A program made the position numbers and the translations under genes. DNA of 14,985 bases from positions 1 to 14,985 of the forward strand of contig JAAZBY010000084.1 in assembly GCA_012513595.1 (NCBI GenBank). Direction: 5' to 3'. The notes beneath the pieces are model-generated. The model ran no database searches and had not been told where the DNA came from. It saw only the letters and a program-made list of their open reading frames with translations. This document shows, piece by piece, positions 7,146 through 14,714 of this stretch (position 1 is the first letter of the stretch; each line of letters begins with the position of its first letter). Source of the DNA: Chloroflexota bacterium. GTDB lineage: Bacteria; Chloroflexota; Anaerolineae; UBA1429.

Positions 7146-9437
7146 ATGAACACGATCCACCTGACCATCCCGCAAAGCCCCGACGCCATCCTGATCGAGG
7201 CCCACGGCGTGACCATGCGCAGCGACTTCAGGCCGCCCTCGTGCCGGCCGGCGCCTCCCGATGCTGAGGTGTGGCTGCACCGCGATCGTCAGGTGCGCGA
7301 GATGACGTTGGCCGGGCGGCGCGGCCAGGTGACGGAGGACGCCTTTAGCGCCGCGGGCTTTCGGCTGTTGCGCCAGGTCTGGCAGGAGGAGGGCGGCACC
7401 AGCGTCGCCATGCGCCAGCGCCTGACCAACCAGCAGCACGAGGAGCTGCGGCTAGACGCCCTGTGGCCGCTCTCCGCGGGCGGGGCGGAGGGCCTGCTCC
7501 TCGACGGCCGCACGGCCGGCGAGTGGGAAGTGGTCGCCCAGGCGCGGTTCAAGAACGGCGTCCCCACTGCCGTGCGCCCGGGGCACTGGGACGAGGACTA
7601 TGCCCAGGCGGTCTCTCTCACCGGCGAGCAGGGCGACGTGCCCGTGGGGGCCGATGGGAAGCGCACCTCCTTCGAGATGGATCCCTACGGCGTGCTGCGC
7701 CCGCTCGGCGCCGACGATGGACCGTGCCTCCTGATCGGCCTGCTCAGCCAGACGGGCCACCACGCGCGCCTGGTGCTCAGTACCGATGAGCGGCGCACCG
7801 CGCTGGAGAGCCTGGTCGCCGAATGCGAGTTCGACGGCTGCCTGGTTCCGCGCGGCGGCGAACGAACCAGCCAGTGGGTCTACCTGGCCGTCGGGCCGGA
7901 CCCGAACGCCCTGGCGCACGACCTGGCCGATCGCGTCGGGGTCTACCATCACGTCGCGCCGCCCGCAACGCGGCCGCCCAGCGTGCTGTGCACCTGGTAC
8001 TACTATGGCCCCTACTTTACGGAGGCAGACCTGCAGGAGGACCTGGGCTACCTGGAGCACGACCGCCTCCCGTTCGACGTGTTCCTGATCGACGAGTGCT
8101 GGGACATGCGCTGGGGAGACTGGCAGCCCGGCCCCAACTGGCCCAGCGGCATGAAGGACGCCGCACAGCGGATCCGGGCCCTCGGCTATCGCCCGGGCAT
8201 CTGGACCTGCCCCTACCTGGCCAAGAACGACTCCGAGTTGGCCGTGACCCATCCCGAGTGGCTGCTGCGGCATCGGGACGGCTCGCTGATCATCTTTCCC
8301 ATGGACGGGCCCAACTATGTGCTGGACCCCACCTACCCGGGCGTGTGTGACTATATCGAGGCGACCTTCCGCCGGCTGACCGAGGACTGGGGCTTTACGT
8401 ACCACAAGCTGGACTTTCTGCGGGCGGTGACCATCAACCGGCAGGCCGCCTTTTACGATCGCTCGGCCACCCGCCTCGAGGCCTACCGCCGCGGGCTGGA
8501 GGCAGTGCGCCGCGGCATCGGCAAGGACGCCTACCTTTCCGTGTGTGGCGGGCACTTTGGCGGCTCCCTCGGCCTGGCCGATTCGCAGCGTTCCGGGAGC
8601 GACGTGACGGCCATGTGGAGCCAGCCGCCGGCGTTGCCCAAGCTGAAGCAGAACATCCATCGAACCTGGATGAGCCGGCTCTGGCACGTCGACCCGGATG
8701 CTATGATGGTGCGCCGGCGCGAGCAGCCCATCATGAACAACCGCCACGGCCGCCTCTCGCAGGGTATGCTGACCGACGACGAGGCCCGCACGGTGACGGT
8801 GAACCAGTACGTCGGCGGCGGGATGGTCTGCTTCATGGAAAAGTTCCTGGAGCTGGACGCCGACCGCCAGGCGCTCTACCGCCACGTGATCCCCTCCATC
8901 GACTCGCCGTCCGTATCGCTGGACTACTTTGCGCCCACCTGCCCCTCGGTCCTGCGTACCTTCGTGCGCCCTGCGGGCGAGGGGCTGGCGCCCTGGGTGA
9001 CGGTGGCCGTCTGCAACTGGGACGATGCGCCCCGCGAACGCTCCCTGACCCTGTCTGGCGACGTCCTGGACCGGCTGCCCGGCGAGCGCTACCTGGTCTA
9101 CGAGTTCTTTGGGCAGCGGCTGCTGGGCGTCTACGGCGCCGGCGGTACCGTGCCCCTCGGTGAGCTCCCGGCCCACGGGACCGCGCTGGTCAAGGTGCTC
9201 CCCTGGGACGGGCGCACGCCTACGTTCCTGGCCACCGATCTGCACTTTTCTATGGGCGGCGTGGAGGTCGCCCGGTGCGAGGTCAGCGAGCGTGCCGTGC
9301 GCGGGCAGATCACCACGCGCTGGCAGTATCCGGTACGGGTGACGGTGGCCTTTGCGATGGGCGACAGCGTCGCGCTGGCCCACGCCGACGTGGCCGCCGG
9401 GGAGGACGGGTTTGAGGTGGCTAGGCCGGCGGGCTAG
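7146..9437 (+). CDS. GH36-like alpha-galactosidase family glycoside hydrolase
   Basis: A 763-residue glycosidase of clan GH-D (GH36/GH27), retaining enzymes that remove alpha-galactosyl or related units. Residues 1-275 form the N-terminal beta-sandwich domain. The (beta/alpha)8 barrel begins around LCTWYYYGPYF (281-291), with FLIDECWDMRWGDW (313-326) as the family D-x-x-W strand. The likely nucleophile is D423 in YHKLDF and the likely acid/base is D486 in RSGSD. A C-terminal beta domain (about 600-763) includes VAVCNWDD. The usual GH36 SCxSGGGR stretch is replaced by SVCGGHFGGSLGL (465-477), so this is a divergent branch and the substrate may not be plain alpha-galactosides. No signal peptide is seen, which suggests action on imported oligosaccharides. 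The start is chosen at 7146 because AGGAGA (7134-7139) precedes it; an in-frame codon 23 triplets upstream overlaps the peptidase gene and has no SD. Confidence 0.88.
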   Translation: MNTIHLTIPQSPDAILIEAHGVTMRSDFRPPSCRPAPPDAEVWLHRDRQVREMTLAGRRGQVTEDAFSAAGFRLLRQVWQEEGGTSVAMRQRLTNQQHEELRLDALWPLSAGGAEGLLLDGRTAGEWEVVAQARFKNGVPTAVRPGHWDEDYAQAVSLTGEQGDVPVGADGKRTSFEMDPYGVLRPLGADDGPCLLIGLLSQTGHHARLVLSTDERRTALESLVAECEFDGCLVPRGGERTSQWVYLAVGPDPNALAHDLADRVGVYHHVAPPATRPPSVLCTWYYYGPYFTEADLQEDLGYLEHDRLPFDVFLIDECWDMRWGDWQPGPNWPSGMKDAAQRIRALGYRPGIWTCPYLAKNDSELAVTHPEWLLRHRDGSLIIFPMDGPNYVLDPTYPGVCDYIEATFRRLTEDWGFTYHKLDFLRAVTINRQAAFYDRSATRLEAYRRGLEAVRRGIGKDAYLSVCGGHFGGSLGLADSQRSGSDVTAMWSQPPALPKLKQNIHRTWMSRLWHVDPDAMMVRRREQPIMNNRHGRLSQGMLTDDEARTVTVNQYVGGGMVCFMEKFLELDADRQALYRHVIPSIDSPSVSLDYFAPTCPSVLRTFVRPAGEGLAPWVTVAVCNWDDAPRERSLTLSGDVLDRLPGERYLVYEFFGQRLLGVYGAGGTVPLGELPAHGTALVKVLPWDGRTPTFLATDLHFSMGGVEVARCEVSERAVRGQITTRWQYPVRVTVAFAMGDSVALAHADVAAGEDGFEVARPAG
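9399..9406 (+). promoter_or_regulatory. SD site inside the GH36-like gene for a TTG start
   Basis: GGGGAGGA stands 5 bases before the TTG at 9412 and is inside the last codons of the GH36-like gene. It is the only strong ribosome-binding site in frame near the start of the membrane protein gene and decides its start. It implies translational coupling of the two genes. Confidence 0.6.
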
Positions 9438-11397
9438 CCCGGGGACGTGGCGCCCGCGGGGCACCTGGGGTGACCGTGGGGCATTCTGGGTCGGCGCAGC
9501 GGGTCTGCTGGCGGTGCTGGCCCTAGCCTACGGCTATGCCCTGGGGCTGCCCCTGTTTCTCGACGATCTGGTGCACTACCGCTGGCTCGAGGCGCAGAGC
9601 CTGGCCGGCGTCTGGCGCTCGGCCCGCGTCATTGGTTACTACCGCCCGCTCACCTTCACGGTGTGGAAGGTGATTCGGGCGGTGCTCGGCTGGTACCGTC
9701 CCGGTCCGCTTCACGCAGTAAACGTCCTGCTGCACGGGGCCAACGCGCTGCTGGTCATGGCCCTCCTCTGGCGGCGCGGTGGCGTCGGAGACCGCCTGGT
9801 GGGCTGGACGGCGGGGCTCCTCTTCCTCCTTTTCCCGTTCTCCTACCAGGCGGTGGCCTGGGTGGGATCCCTGTCGCACATCCTGGCCACCACCCTGACG
9901 CTGGGCGCACTCCTGGCGCACCAGCGCGGGCGGCGGGCGCCCGCGCTGGTGTTGGCCGGCCTGGCCCCCTTTGCCCACGAGACGGGCGTTCTGGTGGCGC
10001 CGCTTCTGGTGCTGCTTCTCCTGACCGGGACTGAGCGGCGCGACCTGCTCGGCGCTCTGCGAGAGAGCGCGCCGTACTGGGCGCTTTCGGCCGTGGGGCT
10101 GGCCGTGTGGTTGGCGGTGCCCAAGGACGTCGGCCAGAGTTGGGTTCTGAACCTGGAGAGCCGCTGGCAGAACGCCGCCTACCTGAGCCAGGGGCTGGCC
10201 TTCCCCGTCGCCCCGCTGGCCAGGACGGTGTTGGGGGCCACCTCACGCCTGAACGACCTCGGGGCGATTGCCCTCATCGTCGCGCCGGCCGTGGCGCTTT
10301 GGGCGGTCCTGCTCGTGAGCGCCGGGCAGGGGAGGCTAGCCGCCCTCGCCTTGGGCTGGTACGGGGTGGCCGCCCTCCCGGCGTGGCTCGTATTGGGGTT
10401 CTACTATGTCGTCGATGGCCCGCGACTGATGTACGGGGCCTCGGTAGGCGCGGCCCTCTTTTGGGCGGCGGCGCTCGGCGCCCTGGCCCACAGGGGGCCG
10501 GGGCGGCGCACCGGCGCTGTAGCGACCGGCGCGGTCGGGGCGGCTCTGGCCGTCACCGGAATCTGGGTCGGCGCGACGTTCCTGGCGACGCGGGCAGATC
10601 TCTATCTCCAGATGGGCCACGTCGTAGACGGGCTGGTGCGCATCGCTGAGGAGACGCCGCCCGGCGAGCGGCTGGTGGCCATCAACGTCCCCTGGTGGAT
10701 CGCCCCGCGTGAGGCGACCTTTGCCCTCGGGCATGAGGGGGTCACGCTGGTGCCGCCCTACACCTCCACGGGGGACCTGCTCTGGCTGCATACCGGCGAG
10801 GAGAGGCCCGTCGACGCGTTGGTCGTCGGGCGGCTGCGCCAGGAGTGGCGCCACTGGCTGACCTGTGACGGGCGTGAGGTGGGGGAGGCCGAGCTCGCCG
10901 AGGCGTTGCGCGGCGCCGGCGCCGTCGCGGTGGTGAGCGGCGCGGGCCGCGACCTGGCTGTGCGCGATGCCGGCGGCCTCGCGGCGACGGAGCGCGCGCC
11001 GGGAGAAGCGTGGTTGGCGGATTTCGGCGGCCTGCGCCTGGTGGGGGTGCAGGCGGTTCGCGAGGAGGGCGGCCTCCGCGTGACGTTGACCTGGGCCTGC
11101 CTGGCGCCGCCGGAGGAGGACGTTACCGTGTTCCTCCATGTGCTGGATGATGCCGGCGCGCTGGTGGGCCAGCGGGACGGCTACCCGCTGGCCGGGGCCG
11201 CGCCGCCCGCTTTCTGGCAGCCCGGCGACGTCTGGCGGGACGTGCGCCAGGTAGAGCTGCGCAAGGGGACCGACCCAGCCAGCCTGCGCCTGGGGCTGTA
11301 CCGGCCGGCGGATGGCGCCCGGGTCGCGGCGCGCGACGCTGCCGGCGCCCCCTTGCCCGATGACGCGCTGACGGTCTCCCTGCCCTCGGGCGGCTAG
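9412..11397 (+). CDS. GT-C type (GT39/TMTC-like) membrane glycosyltransferase-like protein with C-terminal beta domain
   Basis: A 661-residue polytopic protein. After a basic N-terminus, TM1 (about 25-46) leads to an outward loop with the acidic pair D51-D52 in FLDDLVHYRW. This is followed by YYRPLTF (76-82), HAVNVLLHGAN (101-111) and PFSYQAVAWVGSLSH (142-156), the order seen in GT-C enzymes that move sugars from a polyprenyl-phosphate donor. Further hydrophobic segments run to about 395. Residues 396-661 are soluble; the last part, about 540-655, holds LRVTLTW, VTVFLHVLDDAG, FWQPGDVW and SLRLGLY, a beta-sandwich pattern I associate with Chloroflexota membrane glycosyltransferases. The TTG start at 9412 is preferred for its SD and basic, tryptophan-rich leader; it overlaps the GH36-like gene by 26 bases. 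A TTG 20 codons upstream is the alternative. Donor and acceptor are unknown. The stop overlaps that of the THEP1 gene. Confidence 0.8.
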   Translation: MRWLGRRASPGTWRPRGTWGDRGAFWVGAAGLLAVLALAYGYALGLPLFLDDLVHYRWLEAQSLAGVWRSARVIGYYRPLTFTVWKVIRAVLGWYRPGPLHAVNVLLHGANALLVMALLWRRGGVGDRLVGWTAGLLFLLFPFSYQAVAWVGSLSHILATTLTLGALLAHQRGRRAPALVLAGLAPFAHETGVLVAPLLVLLLLTGTERRDLLGALRESAPYWALSAVGLAVWLAVPKDVGQSWVLNLESRWQNAAYLSQGLAFPVAPLARTVLGATSRLNDLGAIALIVAPAVALWAVLLVSAGQGRLAALALGWYGVAALPAWLVLGFYYVVDGPRLMYGASVGAALFWAAALGALAHRGPGRRTGAVATGAVGAALAVTGIWVGATFLATRADLYLQMGHVVDGLVRIAEETPPGERLVAINVPWWIAPREATFALGHEGVTLVPPYTSTGDLLWLHTGEERPVDALVVGRLRQEWRHWLTCDGREVGEAELAEALRGAGAVAVVSGAGRDLAVRDAGGLAATERAPGEAWLADFGGLRLVGVQAVREEGGLRVTLTWACLAPPEEDVTVFLHVLDDAGALVGQRDGYPLAGAAPPAFWQPGDVWRDVRQVELRKGTDPASLRLGLYRPADGARVAARDAAGAPLPDDALTVSLPSGG

Positions 11398-11951
11398 GCG
11401 CAGCGCGGCGGGCGCAGCAGGCGCATGATCTCCTCGGGCACAGCATCGCGCGTCTCGGGGGTGAGGCGCACCGCCGTCTGCGGGAACCCCGTGAGGTGGG
11501 GGGCCAGCTCCTCGAGAAAGGCGTCGCGCACCAGGATGAGCACGTTGGCCGCCGCAGCGGTGGGCAGTGCGCGCAACACCGGCGCGTAGCCGCCGCCCTG
11601 GCGGAGCTCCAGACGGCCGATCTCGTCGATGACGACCAGGTCGAGGGGTTGGGATAGGGCGGCCAGCATGGTGGTGGTGCTCCAGGCCAGGGCGGCCGGG
11701 TCGAAGCGATAGCGGCCGACCGTGGCGCGGGCGGGGTCGGGTTCCAGGTCGGCGAGGGAGCGGCGCTGTCCGCTGGCCAGGTCGACGGCGTCGATGCCGA
11801 GGCGGGCGCCGGCCGCGTCGCAGCGGGGCGGGGCCAGGATGCCGCCAACGCGCAAACCGGTCTGGGCAGCCAGCCGCACGGCGCGGCAGGCCGCCGTGGT
11901 CTTGCCGGCGCCGCGGGCGGCGGTCAGAAGCAGCAGGGCGGGAGGGGACAT
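11394..11951 (-). CDS. THEP1-family nucleoside-triphosphatase
   Basis: A 185-residue P-loop NTPase of the THEP1 family, cytosolic enzymes that hydrolyse ATP, GTP and other NTPs; their cell role is not settled. The Walker A motif AARGAGKT is at residues 11-18 with K17. LRVGGILAPPR (33-43) and VGRYRFD (78-84) match family blocks. The Walker B with the family DEIG signature is LDLVVIDEIGRLEL (103-116), with D109 and E110. The length is normal for the family. The ATG at 11951 is preferred over an upstream in-frame start because the P-loop strand begins immediately and AGGAGA lies 10 bases upstream; the upstream extension would run into the tRNA gene. It has its own promoter, divergent from tRNA-Ser. 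Its TAG shares the bases CTAG (11394-11397) with the stop of the membrane protein gene on the other strand. Confidence 0.88.
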   Translation of the reverse strand: MSPPALLLLTAARGAGKTTAACRAVRLAAQTGLRVGGILAPPRCDAAGARLGIDAVDLASGQRRSLADLEPDPARATVGRYRFDPAALAWSTTTMLAALSQPLDLVVIDEIGRLELRQGGGYAPVLRALPTAAAANVLILVRDAFLEELAPHLTGFPQTAVRLTPETRDAVPEEIMRLLRPPRCA

Positions 11952-11984
11952 CGTCAGGCGTTCTCCTGTGATGGTTGCAGGGCG

Positions 11985-12013
11985 ACTATAGTGCGGGGTA
12001 AGGGGCGCGTCCA
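11985..12013 (-). promoter_or_regulatory. Promoter of the THEP1-family gene
   Basis: On the minus strand, TGGACG (12013-12008, 4 of 6) and TATAGT (11990-11985, 5 of 6) are separated by exactly 17 bases. The predicted start near 11978 gives a leader of about 27 bases that holds the SD. Confidence 0.55.
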
Positions 12014-12035
12014 GCGGGGGCGGGGGCGCGGGGAT

Positions 12036-12064
12036 TTGTGGGCGGTGGGGGAGTATGGTACAAT
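12036..12064 (+). promoter_or_regulatory. Promoter of tRNA-Ser
   Basis: TACAAT (12059-12064) is preceded by a weak TTGTGG (12036-12041) with a 17-base spacer. Transcription would begin near 12071, 5 bases before the mature tRNA 5' end. Confidence 0.5.
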
Positions 12065-12075
12065 CCGGCCATCTC

Positions 12076-12165
12076 GGAGAGGTCGCATAGCCCGGTCGAG
12101 TGCGCACGATTGGAAATCGTGTACGGAGCAATCCGTCGCGGGTTCAAATCCCGCCCTCTCCGCCA
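12076..12165 (+). tRNA. tRNA-Ser (anticodon GGA)
   Basis: A 90-base class II tRNA. The acceptor GGAGAGG (12076-12082) pairs with CCTCTCC (12155-12161), with G as discriminator and an encoded CCA (12163-12165). The anticodon stem CACGA/TCGTG holds the loop TTGGAAA, giving the anticodon GGA at 12112-12114, which reads UCC and UCU. A long variable arm with ACGGA/TCCGT identifies serine. The T arm GCGGG-TTCAAAT-CCCGC is perfect. Confidence 0.97.
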
Positions 12166-12169
12166 TAAG

Positions 12170-12223
12170 GCCCCTCTGTTACTGACACAGCGCTTGTATC
12201 GGTAACAGAGGGGCTCTTTCTAT
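12170..12223 (+). terminator. Rho-independent terminator of tRNA-Ser
   Basis: GCCCCTCTGTTAC (12170-12182) pairs perfectly over 13 bases with GTAACAGAGGGGC (12202-12214) around a 19-base loop, and is followed by TCTTTCTAT (12215-12223). It begins 5 bases after the CCA end. This is the only T-tailed terminator seen in the window. Confidence 0.85.
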
Positions 12224-12661
12224 GTAAAAAGGCCAAAAACAGGAGACTCTACGGGCTCTTCCCTCTGCGGCCGCGTGTTACGCACGGAGCACGATGTCCC
12301 GCAAGGCTGCCCCTAGGCCGCAAGAGACCGTCCAAACGTGGCCTGCAAGTCCGTGAAGAAAACAGCAAGTGCCTTAAAAAAAGCAGCAAAATCCGATTGG
12401 CGACGGAACAACGATACGCAATGTTGCCAAAGATGCGCGTTGCCCTGCGTTTATAACCTATCATTGCTACCAGTGTCGCTTTCGCATACTCTAGTACGGG
12501 GCTCGCTCGTGGCCCACGAATGGCATATTGGGCATACGCAAATCGCAGCGGCGGACATTTGCCGGCCGACATGTATGGCGATGCGATGGGTTGCGTTTCT
12601 TCCCATTTCATCTTCACATAGATCATCTTATCCAGCAAAATCCCATCTGTGAGGTGCGCAC
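12224..12661. other. Non-coding stretch after tRNA-Ser; no gene recognised
   Basis: About 440 bases of visibly lower G+C than the left half, with A-runs (for example seven A's near 12376-12382). Open frames on both strands (plus 12338-12652, minus 12249-12638) have no SD and no protein-like composition or recognisable motif. The SD GAGGTG (12651-12656) at the end belongs to the next gene. I see no clear promoter and no copy of the tRNA 3' end. Confidence 0.4.
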
Positions 12662-13366
12662 ATGGAGAGGACCGCTGCGTTGGAAAGGAAAAACACGCGG
12701 ATCGACCTGATCGTCATCGTGGCCGTGACCATGATCGTGCTTGCGGTATGCATTCCGATCCAGGGCCGCGTCGCGGTTTTTGCGCGCGATAGCGGTATCC
12801 ACATTCTGTTGCGCACGGCGGTGATGGCTCTGATGCAGTTTGGTGTTGCGGGGCTGGGTATCTCGCTCGTGGCACTCGTCCGCAGGGAAGACTTTTGTGG
12901 CTACGGGCTACGGAAAGACAACGCGCTTTTGTCCATCGTGTTCTGTGCGTTGGCGTTCGTGCCCAACATTGTGTTCGGCTTGGCCACTGGACAGATCGAC
13001 CGTTACCTGCCATTTCAGTCGGTCTGGATGACCCAGGAACTGCTGGGCGGCAATCTCGCGGTCGGTGCGGCCGGATTCCTCCTCATCGCGGTCGCCTGGG
13101 GCTTCTTTGAGGGCTTTAACTACGTAGTCATCAGCGAAAAGATCAACATGCTGCTGCCCGTCAAACACCGGTGGCTGAACTGGGGCGCGATCATCTGCGG
13201 CGTCATGTGCCTACTGATTCACGGCATGGTCGGCGTCACGGTGGAGGGCATCATCGAGATGCTGACGGTGTTCCTCGTGATCTACGGCATGCTGGTGAGC
13301 AAGGACGTCACCGGCAACGCCTGGGGCTGCGTTTTCGCGTTTGTGTTCCTGTGGAATGCGTACTAG
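12662..13366 (+). CDS. Multi-pass membrane protein, degenerate CPBP (CAAX protease-like) family candidate
   Basis: A 234-residue integral membrane protein with about seven hydrophobic segments (roughly 15-35, 46-72, 88-108, 130-149, 172-190, 193-212 and 219-233) and a charged cytosolic N-terminus. The order GFFEGFNYVV (147-156), MCLLIHG (182-188) and FLWNAY (229-234) recalls the three CPBP motifs EExxxR, FxxxH and HxxxN. If so, E150, H187 and N232 are kept while the second Glu, the Arg and one His are lost. True CPBP proteins are intramembrane proteases or bacteriocin-immunity-type proteins; this one may be inactive or may belong to an unnamed relative. GAGGTG lies 5 bases before the ATG. It stands alone, with non-coding DNA on both sides. 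The coding call is firm from the SD and the regular hydrophobic pattern; the family call is weak. Confidence 0.75.
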   Translation: MERTAALERKNTRIDLIVIVAVTMIVLAVCIPIQGRVAVFARDSGIHILLRTAVMALMQFGVAGLGISLVALVRREDFCGYGLRKDNALLSIVFCALAFVPNIVFGLATGQIDRYLPFQSVWMTQELLGGNLAVGAAGFLLIAVAWGFFEGFNYVVISEKINMLLPVKHRWLNWGAIICGVMCLLIHGMVGVTVEGIIEMLTVFLVIYGMLVSKDVTGNAWGCVFAFVFLWNAY

Positions 13367-13985
13367 TTGGCAACCACTCGGCATGTCTTGACGGGCGCGC
13401 CTCTTGTCTGGGAGAGTGGACAGCACACCTGCGCGAGGCTTCTTGCAGAGAACGAGCTCGCGCGGAGGAGTGTTCGGACCACGCTGGACATGCGACCATC
13501 GCCGTCACGGTGGACCGTTGCGTCCACGTAAGAACGGATGGATAACGGCGACACGCCGACCGGTTGGATGCTTGATTGCCGGACCAGAACGCAGAGGACA
13601 AGTCCCGCCATGTGGCACCCGCGTCAAGTCAGATGATAATGTCACCCGGCAACCTTCTGCAGGGTGAGGAGCTCGGGGTGCAGAAGACCGTCGCCGATGT
13701 CGTCGGTGCGCCCGGTCGCAAACCGGGGGGGACAGGGCTTCCGTGGTACATAGACGGTCGAACGGGGCTGACAACGCGACGGGTTGCGCACTATAGCGCT
13801 GCGATACTGCACGACGCACTCGATCGCAGGGGGCCGGGGCCTCGCCCAATCCTGTCACAGTAGCCAACGTGGGTAACGACTGACCGAATATGGGGCTAAA
13901 CCGCCAGATGCAGTGACCTGGCGACCCATTATGAGCCGTGGGCGCCCCCAACCTACCGCTTGCTTCAAAGGAGCACGACACGCGG
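13367..13985. other. 620-base stretch without a recognised gene; contains hairpins
   Basis: No frame on either strand shows an SD, a known motif or protein-like composition. The best plus frame (13576-13863) starts at TTG without an SD and is rich in Gly, Pro and Arg. Three hairpins can be read: CGCCGA/TCGGTG (13692-13708, one G-T pair), CCCGGT/ACCGGG with loop CGCAA (13711-13727), and CGCCAG/CTGGCG (13902-13923). It could be an eroded gene, a structured RNA or spacer. The final bases hold the SD of the DUF998 gene. Confidence 0.35.
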
Positions 13986-14648
13986 ATGAAACCCAAGAGA
14001 ACGCTGATCCATTACCTCTGCCTGTCAGGAATCGTCGCCCTCGTCTTCTACCTACTCCATGATGTGATCGGCGGGATGCTCTACCCGGGCTATGACCGAT
14101 CCAGCCAGGCGGTGAGCGATCTGACGGCCATCAATGCTCCGTCCTATGTGGTGGCAAGCGGTCTGGCGTCGATCTATGGCTTGTTCAGCGGCCTCTCCAG
14201 CGCTCTCGTATGCATCGTCGTACAGGGCAAGGGAAGCAAGACTTTGCGCCTCGGCATCTATCTGTTTGCCATCATGAACTGGGTGTCGGCCGTGGGCTAT
14301 TCCCTGTTCCCGCTCTCCGCTAGCGGCTATGCGGGCACGTTCCAGGACGTCATGCACGTCTACGTCGTAACCGTGGCGGTGGTGCTGCTAAGCGTCATCT
14401 CGCTGGCGCTGATCATCATCGGCGGGCTGAGGGACGGCGCGAGATATCGCTCGCTTGCCGCCTGGGCGATCATGGCACTGACAGGTATGGTCATCGGCGG
14501 GGCTGGTACGGGCATCGGGCCGGCGGCCTTCTTTGGCGTCGTGGAGCGCTTCAGCACTTACAGCGCCGTGGTGTTCACGGCAGTGCTCGGCGTATTCGGC
14601 TTTCGGGCGTTCGGGGATCCCGAGGGAAGGCAGGCTGCCAAAAGCTGA
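13986..14648 (+). CDS. DUF998 family membrane protein
   Basis: A 220-residue membrane protein of unknown function. Hydrophobic segments lie at about 11-30, 53-78, 88-109, 124-147, 157-177 and 193-209. The first loop, YPGYDRSSQAVSDLTAINAPS (33-53), and the later FPL (108-110) followed by H124 in DVMHVY are the hallmarks I know for DUF998. The ATG at 13986 is preferred: AAAGGAG (13967-13973) lies 12 bases upstream, a little far, and the chain begins with the basic cluster KPKR before TM1. A GTG 16 codons upstream (13938) has no SD. It is the second stand-alone small membrane protein gene of this right-hand region. The family is widespread in bacteria and archaea and tells little about a role. 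Confidence 0.85.
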   Translation: MKPKRTLIHYLCLSGIVALVFYLLHDVIGGMLYPGYDRSSQAVSDLTAINAPSYVVASGLASIYGLFSGLSSALVCIVVQGKGSKTLRLGIYLFAIMNWVSAVGYSLFPLSASGYAGTFQDVMHVYVVTVAVVLLSVISLALIIIGGLRDGARYRSLAAWAIMALTGMVIGGAGTGIGPAAFFGVVERFSTYSAVVFTAVLGVFGFRAFGDPEGRQAAKS

Positions 14649-14700
14649 CGGCAGTCTGGACGGCTGCTTGGGATCACGCCGAGCCGATGCAGCCGTTAGC
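14644..14700 (+). terminator. Imperfect inverted repeat at the end of the DUF998 gene
   Basis: GCTGACGGC (14644-14652) can pair with GCCGTTAGC (14692-14700) with one G-T pair. Alternatively, ACGGCTGC (14660-14667) can pair with GCAGCCGT (14689-14696). The two folds exclude each other. The first begins over the stop codon. There is no T-run, so a terminator role is only possible. Confidence 0.3.
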
Positions 14701-14714
14701 GGCAGTGGGCCTAA

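Noticed and set aside
7452..9464. Very long open frame of 670 codons on the minus strand
   Set aside because: It lies wholly opposite the GH36-like gene. Its product is rich in His, Gly, Val and Arg without any motif, as expected for an antisense shadow in GC-rich DNA.
12249..12652. Open frames on both strands after tRNA-Ser
   Set aside because: Neither has an SD, a recognisable motif or protein-like composition.
13650..13860. Possible group II intron or maturase remnant, suggested by GTGCGCCCGG at 13706-13715
   Set aside because: No domain V hairpin, no conserved intron core and no reverse transcriptase motif could be found.
13576..13863. 95-codon plus-strand open frame
   Set aside because: It starts at TTG, has no SD and no recognisable motif; the Gly/Pro/Arg-rich product looks like chance.
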